The notes under the pieces: model-generated | Database searches by the model: none | The model's input: only the letters and a program-made list of their open reading frames with translations | What the model was told of the DNA's origin: nothing | Assembly: GCA_021851895.1 (NCBI GenBank) | Contig: JAJZQJ010000002.1 | Span: forward strand, 69,046-125,740 | Origin: a bacterium | Lineage (GTDB): Bacteria; Patescibacteriota; Minisyncoccia; Phycocordibacterales; UBA6899 | DNA length: 56,695 nt | Direction: 5' to 3' | Part shown: in pieces, positions 9,639 to 19,183 of the stretch | Layout: every line of letters begins with the position of its first letter | Position numbering within the stretch: position 1 is the stretch's first letter | Program-made: the position numbers and the translations under genes

Positions 9639-10682
9639 ATGAATATCGTACAGTTAGAAAACGTCGCAAAGGCGCTTGTGGCACCCGGAAAGGGCATTCT
9701 TGCGGCCGATGAGTCTAGCGCGACTGCAAATAAGCGATTCGCAGCGGTCTACGTGACCCAGGACGAAGAGCATCGACGAGCATTTCGTGAGATACTACTT
9801 ACGACTCCAGAGGTTGCGGAAATCGTCTCAGGGGTGATCTTTTATGATGAGACGTTTTGGGAAACAGGTTCGAATGGTGAACTTTTCCGCGAATACTGTG
9901 CAAAAAGAGGTGTTATCCCCGGAATCAAAGTCGATGAAGGTCTCGTTGATCTTCCGGGTTTTCCTGGTGAGAAGGTGAGTAAGGGCCTCGACTCTCTTCC
10001 TGAGCGTATCGCAAAATATGCTGCGGCGGGAGCTCAGTTCGCGAAATGGCGCTCTGTCATCGTGATCGGCGACAAGATACCTACTGATGCTTGCATCGCA
10101 GCAAACGCATTCGTGCTCGCACGTTATGCACGTATCTGCCAGGAGGCAGGCGTTGTACCCATTGTTGAGCCCGAAGTGCTCTTTGATGGGACACATACCG
10201 CAGAGCAGTGTGAATCGGTGACCGCACACGTTCTTGAGACGCTTTTCGCCGCTATGCGCACATATCGTGTGCATTTCCCAGGAGCGATCCTTAAGACGGG
10301 TATGGTGCTTCCTGGAAAGAATTCAGGTATTCCTGTAGATGAAACCGATGTCGCTGATCGTACGGTACATACTTTGCGTGCCCACGTCCCTCATGATCTT
10401 GGCGGTGTTGTGTTCCTCTCCGGAGGTCAGACTTCACATCAGGCGTTTGCGAATCTTAACGCCATCGCACAAAGAGGCCCACATCCTTGGGGACTCACAT
10501 TCTCTTACTCAAGAGCATTGCAAGATCCCGTGCTCAAGCATTGGGCGATCCATCAGACTGATACAACAGGGGCTCAATCGATATTCGCTCATCAGTTAAA
10601 AGTTGCACGCGCTTCTCGATCAGGGGAGATGAGTGTATCGTCACATGGTGATGATTTCGTCTCGCATAGTCAGGATATGTAA
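9639..10682 (+). CDS. Fructose-bisphosphate aldolase, class I
   Basis: APGKGILAADESSATANKRF...IVEPEVLFDGTHTAEQC...ILKTGMVLPGKNSG...FLSGGQTSHQA. Confidence 0.93.
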   Translation: MNIVQLENVAKALVAPGKGILAADESSATANKRFAAVYVTQDEEHRRAFREILLTTPEVAEIVSGVIFYDETFWETGSNGELFREYCAKRGVIPGIKVDEGLVDLPGFPGEKVSKGLDSLPERIAKYAAAGAQFAKWRSVIVIGDKIPTDACIAANAFVLARYARICQEAGVVPIVEPEVLFDGTHTAEQCESVTAHVLETLFAAMRTYRVHFPGAILKTGMVLPGKNSGIPVDETDVADRTVHTLRAHVPHDLGGVVFLSGGQTSHQAFANLNAIAQRGPHPWGLTFSYSRALQDPVLKHWAIHQTDTTGAQSIFAHQLKVARASRSGEMSVSSHGDDFVSHSQDM

Positions 10683-10705
10683 AACAGAACCAAGGTTCTG
10701 TTTTT
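10682..10705 (+). terminator. Rho-independent terminator
   Basis: aaacagaaccaaggttctgttttt. Confidence 0.7.
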
Positions 10706-10860
10706 CATTCACTAAGATTTTCTTCGCCGTTAAAAATGCAAATACGGCCGCAGGACCGACATTTGATCGCGACTCTACCTACGACGAGCATGCCTTTAAA
10801 AAGTAATTTCCCGCAGGCGCAGCGATGCTCTTTCTGTTCTGGCACATTGAGGTCTTCCAA
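10705..10860 (-). CDS. Small zinc-ribbon protein resembling Mu Com-type fingers (51 aa, TTG start)
   Basis: Read directly; below the ORF-track cutoff: (M)EDLNVPEQKEHRCACGKLLFKGMLVVGRVAIKCRSCGRICIFNGEENLSE*; CxCGKLLxxG...IKCxxCxxI pattern. Confidence 0.5.
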   Translation of the reverse strand: MEDLNVPEQKEHRCACGKLLFKGMLVVGRVAIKCRSCGRICIFNGEENLSE

Positions 10861-10997
10861 AGTATTATCACTATAACATCATAACGTTACAATACATAAG
10901 TATATTATGCACAGTTTTTGCACAGTCGTGCAGGGTGGTAGACAAAATAGCGAAGATGATGTATATTCTGAAGCCGTTCTTTCTACAGGAGGTTCTC

Positions 10998-11498
10998 ATG
11001 AGCCATGAACGTGTTGCGTGTAGTTTTCCCTGCATCGAACCCGGGTGCGAGGGGCTGGTCGATCCGCTGTCCGAGTCGGCCGTCAACCTGGATCCCGAGG
11101 AGTACGGCACAAAGAGTGCCGTCGCTTGTTCGGAGTGTGGTCGTCTCTACGATGACAAGGCGTCACCCGTCGCGAGCGCTGAACAGATGAAGGCGTTCCT
11201 CATCCCAGGCGGCGTCGCGCAGCGTACGCTGTCTGCGGTCGAGAAGTACAACATGATTCGCGACTCGATCGGGAACATGCAGTCCGGCGAGTCTTTCGAG
11301 GCTCAGGGCGAGCATCGCCGTAAGGTTATTGCGCTGTGCGGAGGAGAAGAGATCTTCTTCGCTCGTCGCAAGAGCCGCAAGGGCCATGCGGAAGACTGTG
11401 AGGCAGTGAAGCATAATGCCGTGTGCATGTGCAACTGCGGCGTCATCTATGCCAGAGACTGGTTCAAGGACAACGACAATCTCGCTGGCGAGATGTAA
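10998..11498 (+). CDS. Uncharacterised Cys-rich (zinc-ribbon-like) protein with strong Shine-Dalgarno
   Basis: acaggaggttctcATG; CIEPGCEG, CSECGRLYD, CMCNCGVIY motifs. Confidence 0.65.
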   Translation: MSHERVACSFPCIEPGCEGLVDPLSESAVNLDPEEYGTKSAVACSECGRLYDDKASPVASAEQMKAFLIPGGVAQRTLSAVEKYNMIRDSIGNMQSGESFEAQGEHRRKVIALCGGEEIFFARRKSRKGHAEDCEAVKHNAVCMCNCGVIYARDWFKDNDNLAGEM

Positions 11499-11499
11499 A

Positions 11500-11530
11500 A
11501 CCATACCACCCATCAGGGTGGTTTTTCTTT
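11500..11530 (+). terminator. Rho-independent terminator
   Basis: ccacccatcagggtggtttttcttttt. Confidence 0.75.
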
Positions 11531-11566
11531 TTTTGCCATCCGCATTTGTTTTGCTATACTGGGGCA

Positions 11567-12811
11567 ATGCGACAATCCCAATTATTTACGAAAACTCGCC
11601 GTGAGGCACCAAAGGATGAAGTGGCGAAAAACGCACAGCTTTTGCTGCGTGGCGGCTATATTTACAAGGAAATGGCAGGTGCATATGTCTATTTGCCCTT
11701 GGGGTTACGCGTACTCAATCGAATAATGAACGTCATCCGCGAAGAGATGGATGGAATCGGTGCTCAAGAGATTTTGATGACCTCGCTTCAAGATAAGGCA
11801 ATATGGGAGGCGACCGGCCGTTGGAGTGATGAAGTCGTCGATAACTGGTTCAAGACGAAGCTAAAGAGCGGTGCAGATGTCGGACTTGCATTTACTTGCG
11901 AAGAGCCACTGACAAATCTCATGCGTGAGTATATTCACTCACATCGCGATCTTCCACTTGCGGCATATCAATTGCAGACGAAGTTCCGAAATGAAGCTCG
12001 TGCAAAGAGTGGAATCATGCGCGGGAGAGAGTTCATCATGAAAGATGCATATAGTTTCTCAAAGGACGTTGATGAACATAATGAAGTCTATGAGCGTTAC
12101 GCGGAAGCTTATATGCGTATCTTTACACGCCTTGGGCTAGGAGAATTGACCTATAAGACGTTCGCGTCTGGTGGTTCGTTTAGTAAATATTCTCATGAAT
12201 ATCAGACGATAACCGATGCGGGAGAGGATACGATCTATATCGACGACAAGAAGCATATCGCGATAAATGAAGAGGTGCTCAATGATGAGGTACTCGCTGA
12301 TCTTGGAGTGCAGCGTGATTCATTGCGCGAAGCGAAGGCTGTTGAGGTTGGAAATATCTTCACCCTCGGCACAAAGTTTTCGGATGCATATGATCTCAAT
12401 TATCTCGATGAAGAGGGACACCCACATCGTGTATTCATGGGATCATACGGAATCGGACCAGGCCGTGTCATGGGGACGATCGTCGAGGTGCTCTCCGATG
12501 AGAAAGGAATCGTTTGGCCTGAGTCTGTTGCACCATTCTCATTCCATATCGTTGCACTTGGCTACGAGGATGAAGCAGTGAAGGCGGAGGCGGACAAGCT
12601 TTATGAGGCTTTGAACGCTCGTGGAATCACCGTTCTGCTCGATGATCGAATCGGTCCTTCCGCAGGTGAGAAGTTTGCAGATAGTGATCTTCTCGGTATG
12701 CCAAAGCGAGTCGTTGTTTCAAAGAAGACGATCGCCGCAGGACTTTATGAGCTCAAAGACCGAAAGACTGGAGAGGTGACGACAATAGCGCACGAACAGT
12801 TAATTGCATAA
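11567..12811 (+). CDS. proS: Proline--tRNA ligase (short form)
   Basis: MRQSQLFTKTRREAPKDEVAKNAQLLLRGGYIYKEMAGAYVYLPLGLRVLNRI...FRNEARAKSGIMRGREFIMKDAYSF. Confidence 0.93.
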   Translation: MRQSQLFTKTRREAPKDEVAKNAQLLLRGGYIYKEMAGAYVYLPLGLRVLNRIMNVIREEMDGIGAQEILMTSLQDKAIWEATGRWSDEVVDNWFKTKLKSGADVGLAFTCEEPLTNLMREYIHSHRDLPLAAYQLQTKFRNEARAKSGIMRGREFIMKDAYSFSKDVDEHNEVYERYAEAYMRIFTRLGLGELTYKTFASGGSFSKYSHEYQTITDAGEDTIYIDDKKHIAINEEVLNDEVLADLGVQRDSLREAKAVEVGNIFTLGTKFSDAYDLNYLDEEGHPHRVFMGSYGIGPGRVMGTIVEVLSDEKGIVWPESVAPFSFHIVALGYEDEAVKAEADKLYEALNARGITVLLDDRIGPSAGEKFADSDLLGMPKRVVVSKKTIAAGLYELKDRKTGEVTTIAHEQLIA

Positions 12812-12885
12812 AATGACCCCATTCGGGGTTATTTTGTCTATGGTGTGAAGTTTCCGAGGTCCAATGCGTAAAAGGTAGGAACTTC

Positions 12886-12990
12886 ATGAAAAACAAAGCA
12901 TGGATCAGGAAAAATCCACTATTTCGCAACACTTATTGGCGAAAGCAACCCTTGCAGCGATATGCTATTTTCAGTAGACTGCAGATATGA
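12886..12990 (+). CDS. Putative 34-aa basic micro-ORF translationally coupled to mreB
   Basis: MKNKAWIRKNPLFRNTYWRKQPLQRYAIFSRLQI*; upstream aaggtagg; stop overlaps the mreB ATG as ATGA. Confidence 0.4.
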   Translation: MKNKAWIRKNPLFRNTYWRKQPLQRYAIFSRLQI

Positions 12991-14039
12991 TAATGGACCG
13001 CTTTCTAGGATTTTCCGGAGCAGATATTGGTATCGACCTCGGTACGGCGAATACGCTCGTTTACCTTCGTGATCATGGGATCATCATCGATGAACCATCG
13101 GTGGTTGCTGTGAACCAGAAAACGGGGAGAGTCGTCGCCGTAGGAAATGATGCAAAGCAGATGCTCGGGCGTACCCCGGGGCACATCGTGGCCATTAGAC
13201 CATTGGTCGGCGGTGTCATATCGGATTTCGAGATCACCGAGGAAATGCTCGCGCATTTCATCAACAAGGCACAACGACTTTCAAAGAAGCAGGGAAGGCC
13301 ACGAGTTGTCATCGGCGTGCCAACACTCATCACCAATGTCGAGACTCGTGCGGTGCGTGATGCGGCAATGAATGCAGGCGCGCGCGAGGTCTATATCGTT
13401 GAAGAGCCGATGGCAGCAGCGATCGGCATTCGTCTCCCCGTTACCGAGCCTGTCGGTTCGATGATCATCGATATCGGAGGAGGAACGACCGATATTGCAG
13501 TGATCTCTCTTGCAGGTATCGTGAACGCAAAGAATTTGAAGATCGCCGGGGATCGTTTCAATGCTGACATTTCTTCGTATATTCGAGACGAGTTCAAGAT
13601 CCTCATCGGTGAGCGCACCGCTGAGGAGGTGAAGATAAAGATCGGAACGGCAACGAAGCCGAAAGATCCTCGAGAGGCAGCGATCAGAGGACGTGATTTG
13701 CTTACTGGACTTCCTCGCGAGGTCATTGTGACTGATATCGACCTGAGGGAGGCACTCGCACCATCTCTCGGTGCACTCGTTGAGGCGACGAAGGAAGTTC
13801 TCGAAACGGCACCACCGGAGATATTGGCCGATGTCATGCATCGCGGTATCGTAGTTGCTGGCGGTGGTGCACTCATTTATGGTCTTCCTGAATTGCTTGA
13901 GACCGCACTTCATCTTCCTGTTGTCACTGCAGATGATCCGCTCACCGCAGTTGCGCGTGGTACGGGCATCATCATAGAAAATCTCGATGATTACCGTGAG
14001 GTGCTCATTGAGCATGATAATGAGCTCCCATCTCGATAG
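12987..14039 (+). CDS. mreB: Rod-shape determining actin homologue MreB
   Basis: GADIGIDLGTANTLVYLRDHGIIIDEPSVVAVN...IGGGTTDIAVISLAGIV...VVAGGGALIYGLPELL. Confidence 0.95.
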   Translation: MIMDRFLGFSGADIGIDLGTANTLVYLRDHGIIIDEPSVVAVNQKTGRVVAVGNDAKQMLGRTPGHIVAIRPLVGGVISDFEITEEMLAHFINKAQRLSKKQGRPRVVIGVPTLITNVETRAVRDAAMNAGAREVYIVEEPMAAAIGIRLPVTEPVGSMIIDIGGGTTDIAVISLAGIVNAKNLKIAGDRFNADISSYIRDEFKILIGERTAEEVKIKIGTATKPKDPREAAIRGRDLLTGLPREVIVTDIDLREALAPSLGALVEATKEVLETAPPEILADVMHRGIVVAGGGALIYGLPELLETALHLPVVTADDPLTAVARGTGIIIENLDDYREVLIEHDNELPSR

Positions 14040-14066
14040 TTTTCAAGGATTGCTCGAAGTACATTC

Positions 14067-14933
14067 ATGGCGACAAATTTTCGACAAGAAAGAATGGTGA
14101 AAGAGCGACGCCAGAGGGTCTATGGCGCGCTTTTTCTCATCGTGCTGGTTATCGTATTGGGTCGAGGTCCAGTCTTGGGTGCGATTGGACGAGTCGGTCA
14201 TATGATCGGACTTCCGTTTTGGCGTACCGCAAATGTCATAGAGGATGGAACCGGCGGCATGCGCGATCTCACTCGCTCTCGTGATTCATTGCTACAAGAA
14301 AACAAGGCACTCCGAGACCAGATCGAACTGAGCGATCTCCAGTCGAAGACATTCAATGCACTCATTGCAGAGAATCTCCATCTCAAGGAGCTGATGGGTC
14401 GCTCTGACGAGGCACAGACAATACTTGCTCGTGTGCTTTCTCGTCCTCCGTTCGAAGTCTATGACACATTCGTCATCGATGTGGGGGCGGATAAGGGAAT
14501 CGTTCCAGGAGCGCTCGTGTATGGTAAGGGCGCATTCGTGATCGGATCGATCTCTAGGGTCATGGATACGACTGCAGTGGTCACACTCGCTTCTGCACCA
14601 GGAGAGATGCACACTGCAATGATCGCAGAAAGTGATCCTCTTGCACCAATATCAGCATCATCAAGTACAACGCTTTCCGAAGATCATGAGCTCGTATTCA
14701 CTGGAATCGGAGGAGGGGGATTCCGCGCACAGGTACCAAAACAGTTGTCTATTGCGACAGGTACGATGATGGCATTACCGACATTTGCACCCTCATACCT
14801 TGGGAGCATCTCTGGTGAGTATGTTCCTGAGAACGGATCACTGAAGGAGGTCTATGGAGCCTTACCGTTTGGCATCAATTCACTCGAATGGGTGAAGGTT
14901 GCCCTGAGCGCTTCGACCTCAACAATGCCATGA
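14067..14933 (+). CDS. mreC: Rod-shape determining protein MreC
   Basis: N-terminal TM, coiled coil LLQENKALRDQIELSDLQ, position between mreB and an MreD-like ORF. Confidence 0.85.
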   Translation: MATNFRQERMVKERRQRVYGALFLIVLVIVLGRGPVLGAIGRVGHMIGLPFWRTANVIEDGTGGMRDLTRSRDSLLQENKALRDQIELSDLQSKTFNALIAENLHLKELMGRSDEAQTILARVLSRPPFEVYDTFVIDVGADKGIVPGALVYGKGAFVIGSISRVMDTTAVVTLASAPGEMHTAMIAESDPLAPISASSSTTLSEDHELVFTGIGGGGFRAQVPKQLSIATGTMMALPTFAPSYLGSISGEYVPENGSLKEVYGALPFGINSLEWVKVALSASTSTMP

Positions 14934-15214
14934 TGATACGTAGCCTAGAAAAACAGCGAGTGCTCATAGGCGTTCTTCTGCTCGTCAGTGTTTTCGTATT
15001 ACCTTCGCTCTTCACGATGTTTCTTGGTGCGATCATGTCTCTGCGATATGCGCGCTATTTCGAATTTCCTATTGCGAGTCTTCTTATCGATGCACTCTAT
15101 GGACCGACCGGTCATGCGACTATCGGACTTTTTGGTTTCGCGCTCGTTTATATTCTCATCGTCGACTATGTGCGCATAAGGATCCGCATGCGTGACAATA
15201 GAAAGCTCTACTAA
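14930..15214 (+). CDS. mreD: MreD-like small membrane protein
   Basis: ATGA overlap with mreC; hydrophobic; position between mreC and PBP2. Confidence 0.6.
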   Translation: MMIRSLEKQRVLIGVLLLVSVFVLPSLFTMFLGAIMSLRYARYFEFPIASLLIDALYGPTGHATIGLFGFALVYILIVDYVRIRIRMRDNRKLY

Positions 15215-16994
15215 CGTGTCATCCATCTTTAAAAAAAGAAATCTTGTAAATGAAGACATCGCACCTGATGAGATTTTTTTGGATGATCGAAATATGCCTG
15301 GGTTTGATGAACAGCAATTCGAGGGTCGCATCGAGCGTCCGATCGCACGCTCATCACTCTATGCGCTTGGTGGTGTATTCGTCTTGATGACCTTGGTGTT
15401 TTGGTGGAAGCTCGCGCAGATGCAAGTCGTACATGGTGCTGACTTCGCAGAGCGTTCATCGCGTAATCGCATAGATGAAACATATATTTTCCCTGAGCGT
15501 GGTGTGATCAGTGATCGTAACGGCGTTCCGCTCGCATGGAATCTCCCGAAACAGGGTGATGACTCCGATTTCGCAAAACGAAAATACATTGATGAGGAGG
15601 GGTTCGGTCACATTCTTGGCTATCTCGGATATCCACTTAAGGATAAGAACGGATTATATTACCAGAAGGCATATACTGCAATCGATGGTATCGAATCGCA
15701 ATATCACCAGCTACTTTCGGGCGCCATCGGAAAGCACCTCGTCGAGGTGGATGCACGTGGAAGGGTAGTATGGTCCAATACGATCATACCTCCAGTACCA
15801 GGCAAAAACATCGAACTTACAATAGACGCACCACTGCAGCATCAGCTCTATGAGACGATAAGTGGAGTCGCTCGAGCAGGGAATTGGACTGCAGGCGCGG
15901 GGGCGATAATGGATATCAATACAGGAGAACTTATCGCGCTGACTTCTTTTCCGGAATATAGTTCGAATGTGATGACCGATCGCACCGATGTGCAGAAGAT
16001 CTCTGAGTATTACAAAGATAAGCGCTCACCATTCATCGATCGTGCGGTTTCTGGTCTCTTTACTCCCGGTTCTATCGTGAAGCCGCTCATTGCTGCTGCT
16101 GCGCTACAGGAGAAGATCATTACGAAGAATACGATCATTGTCTCTGAGGGAAGGATCGTCGTTCCAAATAAGTATTTCCCCGACAAGCCGAGTTACTTCA
16201 ATGACTGGCGTGCGCAGGGGCCGATGACGGTCAAGGAGGGTATTGCTTATTCTTCAGACGTTTTCTTCTATGAGATCGGTGGTGGATTCGGTTCACAGAA
16301 GGGTCTTGGTATCGACCGATTGGAGAAATGGTATCGCAACTTCAGCTACGGGGCGCCTACGGGCATCGATCTTGAAGGCGAGGCAAGTGGAACGATACCG
16401 AATCCGGAATGGAAAGAGCAACATTTCAATGGTGATCCTTGGCGCATCGGCGACACCTATTTCACAAGCATTGGACAGTATGGCGTGCAGGCGACACTCT
16501 TGCAGCCCCTCGTTGAAGCTGCAGCCATCGCCAATAAGGGTACTATCTTGACTCCGCATCTTCTTAAGGATCAACCTTTTCCGACACGTACACTGCCGAT
16601 CGACCAAAAGAATTTTGATATAGTTCAGGAGGGAATGCGTAAGTCTGCTTCACCGATCGGAACGGCCAGCGTACTTGTTATGGATGGGGTGCACTTTGGA
16701 GCAAAGACTGGTACTGCAGAGCTCGGTGTTACGAAAAACCACGTGAACTCATGGGTCATCGGATTCTTCCCATACGAAAAACCGAAGTATGCTTTTGCAC
16801 TGGTTATGGAGCATGGTAATAAGGGAGATACGAAGAATGCGGCATATACCATGCGAAAGTTCTTTGATTGGCTCGCGGTCTCCTATCCGCAATATCTCGG
16901 CATGAAAGCGCCTATTGCGACGTCGACTGATGCGATCGTTGGGCGTGATGGTGAGGCTGAGGCCCCAATACCATCGGCAGACTCGGGAAGATGA
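15192..16994 (+). CDS. mrdA: Penicillin-binding protein 2 (MrdA-type transpeptidase)
   Basis: FPERGVISDRNGVPLAWN; SGLFTPGSIVKPLIAAAAL (SxxK); YSSDVFF; FGAKTGTAELG (KTG). Confidence 0.9.
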   Translation: MTIESSTNVSSIFKKRNLVNEDIAPDEIFLDDRNMPGFDEQQFEGRIERPIARSSLYALGGVFVLMTLVFWWKLAQMQVVHGADFAERSSRNRIDETYIFPERGVISDRNGVPLAWNLPKQGDDSDFAKRKYIDEEGFGHILGYLGYPLKDKNGLYYQKAYTAIDGIESQYHQLLSGAIGKHLVEVDARGRVVWSNTIIPPVPGKNIELTIDAPLQHQLYETISGVARAGNWTAGAGAIMDINTGELIALTSFPEYSSNVMTDRTDVQKISEYYKDKRSPFIDRAVSGLFTPGSIVKPLIAAAALQEKIITKNTIIVSEGRIVVPNKYFPDKPSYFNDWRAQGPMTVKEGIAYSSDVFFYEIGGGFGSQKGLGIDRLEKWYRNFSYGAPTGIDLEGEASGTIPNPEWKEQHFNGDPWRIGDTYFTSIGQYGVQATLLQPLVEAAAIANKGTILTPHLLKDQPFPTRTLPIDQKNFDIVQEGMRKSASPIGTASVLVMDGVHFGAKTGTAELGVTKNHVNSWVIGFFPYEKPKYAFALVMEHGNKGDTKNAAYTMRKFFDWLAVSYPQYLGMKAPIATSTDAIVGRDGEAEAPIPSADSGR

Positions 16995-17057
16995 TCAATC
17001 CGAGGGGAGGCGCCCGAAACCTTTCTTTTATAAGGATTTGTGTTATATTATGGACTT

Positions 17058-17522
17058 ATGGATACTCCAAAGGAATATTTGAGTAAGGAAAAGCATAGTG
17101 AATTGGTCGCAGAGCTCGATTTCTTAACGCATACCCGCCGAAAAGAGATTGCAGAGGCTCTCGAGGCTGCAAAGGCACTTGGCGATCTTTCCGAGAATGC
17201 AGAATATCATTCAGCACGTGAGGCACAGGCTGCACTCGAAGAGCGTATTTCTATGCTCGAAGAGATCCTTCGCACGGCAATTGTTGTCGGTACACATAGC
17301 AAAAAGGATACTGTCGACATCGGTTCGATCGTGACCGTGAAGCGAAACGGAGAAAAGCAGGTCTTTACTCTGGTCGGCTCTGAGGAGACGAATGTTCTCG
17401 AGGGTAAGATCTCGAATCGCGCACCGCTCGGAGAGGCACTCATGGGTAAGAAAAAGGGTGATGTGTGTAAGTATAAGACACCTGCCGGAATGGCCGAGTG
17501 CACCATACTCGACGTCGCTTAA
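17058..17522 (+). CDS. greA: Transcription elongation factor GreA
   Basis: LVAELDFLTHTRRKEIAEALEAAKALGDLSENAEYHSAREAQAALEERISMLEEIL. Confidence 0.95.
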   Translation: MDTPKEYLSKEKHSELVAELDFLTHTRRKEIAEALEAAKALGDLSENAEYHSAREAQAALEERISMLEEILRTAIVVGTHSKKDTVDIGSIVTVKRNGEKQVFTLVGSEETNVLEGKISNRAPLGEALMGKKKGDVCKYKTPAGMAECTILDVA

Positions 17523-17525
17523 TTA

Positions 17526-17614
17526 CGAGTAAGAAGTAAGAAGGAAGAAGTAAGAAGGAAATACAATGCGTATTGCATTTCTTCTTCTTGCTTCTTACTT
17601 CTCACTTCTTACTT
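17526..17614. repeat. Long imperfect inverted repeat made of GTAAGAAG-like units
   Basis: agtaagaagtaagaaggaagaagtaagaaggaaatacaatgc ... gtattgcatttcttcttcttgcttcttacttctcacttcttact. Confidence 0.8.
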
Positions 17615-17622
17615 TTAAATTT

Positions 17623-19083
17623 ATGGCATCACTAGAAGAGATAAGAGCTGAGCGTCTGCGCAAGCATGCACTGCTCATTGAGAAGGGCATGAATCCCTAT
17701 CCATCGAAAGTACCGCGTACACATTCGATCATGATGACGCGTGAGGATTTTTCGGAACTTGAAAGTGCGGCAGCGATGGTTTCTATTGCGGGACGTGTCA
17801 TGGCGATTCGTGGTCAGGGTGCAATACAATTCATCGTACTTGATGATGGAACGGGTACATTCCAGGCTGTGTTGAAGCGCGATACGATCGGAGAAGATAA
17901 GATGGATCTCTTTGGTGCCGTCGTCGATCTCGGTGACTTCATTTCGGTCACGGGTACGCTGTTCACTACGCAGCGCGGAGAATCAAGCATACTCATTAGT
18001 GATTGGGTTATGGCAAGTAAGTCCTTGTTGCCGCTTCCTGACAAGTGGGGTGGGTTGCAGGACGAGGAAGAGAAGCTTCGCAAGCGTTATCTCGACATCC
18101 TCACAAATCCAGAACTCAAAGAACTTTTCATAAAAAAAGCACGGTTCTGGCAGGCAATGCGCTCATTTCTCATCAACGAAGGTTTCCTTGAAGTAGAGAC
18201 GCCGATCATTGAGGTTACAACAGGAGGAGCAGATGCACGACCATTCGCATCGCATCATTGGGCGCTCGACATACCCGTCTTCAACCGCATTTCAGCGGGT
18301 GAGCTTTGGCAAAAGCGTCTCATGGTTGCGGGATATCCGAAGACTTTCGAGATCGGACGCATATTCCGTAATGAAGGCATGAGTCCTGAGCATGCTCAAG
18401 ACTACACCCAGATGGAGTGCTATGCCGCATGGGAAAATTTCGAAGAGGGGATGCAGTTCGTCGAGCGTCTCTATCGCTATGTCGCGAAAGAGGCATTTGG
18501 TACAGAACAATTTCAGATCCGTGGTTTCGATATCGATCTCAGTAAGCCGTGGGCGCGATATGATTACACCGAGACGATCCATCGTATGACCGGAGTAAAT
18601 ATCACAAACGCTTCACAGGAAGAGCTCGATGCGAAGCTCAAAGAGCTTGGAGTGAAATTCGATCCGAAGGGTTGGAACCGCATGCGTGCAATAGATAACC
18701 TGTGGAAGTGGTGTCGTAAGCAGATCGCCGGTCCCGGATTTCTTATCAATGCACCAGTGGAGATGGCTCCACTTGCGAAAGTTGCAAAAGATGGGAAGAC
18801 CGTCGAGATGTATCAGCCGATCATTGCAGGAAGTGAGGTCGGACGCGGATACAGTGAGCTTAATGATCCGATTGACCAGAGGGCTCGCTTCACTGAGCAG
18901 CAAGAGATGCGTGATGCTGGTGATGAGGAGGCGCAGATGGCGGACTGGGAGTTCGTCGAGGCACTTGAACACGGTATGCCGCCTACTTCTGGATTCGGAG
19001 TTTCAGAGCGATTGTTCTCTTTCCTTGCGAACAAACCAATTCGAGAAGCACAGCTTTTCCCGCTCGTAAAGCCGAAAGAATAA
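17623..19083 (+). CDS. lysS: Lysine--tRNA ligase, class II
   Basis: MASLEEIRAERLRKHALLIEKGMNPYP...FEIGRIFRNEGMSPEHAQDYTQMECYAAW...GFGVSERLFSFL. Confidence 0.92.
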   Translation: MASLEEIRAERLRKHALLIEKGMNPYPSKVPRTHSIMMTREDFSELESAAAMVSIAGRVMAIRGQGAIQFIVLDDGTGTFQAVLKRDTIGEDKMDLFGAVVDLGDFISVTGTLFTTQRGESSILISDWVMASKSLLPLPDKWGGLQDEEEKLRKRYLDILTNPELKELFIKKARFWQAMRSFLINEGFLEVETPIIEVTTGGADARPFASHHWALDIPVFNRISAGELWQKRLMVAGYPKTFEIGRIFRNEGMSPEHAQDYTQMECYAAWENFEEGMQFVERLYRYVAKEAFGTEQFQIRGFDIDLSKPWARYDYTETIHRMTGVNITNASQEELDAKLKELGVKFDPKGWNRMRAIDNLWKWCRKQIAGPGFLINAPVEMAPLAKVAKDGKTVEMYQPIIAGSEVGRGYSELNDPIDQRARFTEQQEMRDAGDEEAQMADWEFVEALEHGMPPTSGFGVSERLFSFLANKPIREAQLFPLVKPKE

Positions 19084-19183
19084 AAACGACACCTTGTGTC
19101 GTTTTTTGTTTGTATGCAGTTCCAATTCTTGACGAATACTCTCGAAGCGGTAGTCTAAGAGGAGATGTACCGGCGGAGTTTTT

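Noticed and set aside
10998-11498. Assignment to a specific zinc-finger family
   Set aside because: Cys pairs are visible but no family pattern is strong enough to name
13281-14015. 244-aa minus-strand ORF
   Set aside because: Antisense to mreB; composition (Cys/Arg/His-rich) is typical of a shadow frame
17566-17622. Hydrophobic N-terminal extension of lysS (MRIAFLLLASYFSLLTFKF)
   Set aside because: Encoded by the right arm of the inverted repeat; the canonical LysS start is MASLEEIRAERL at 17623
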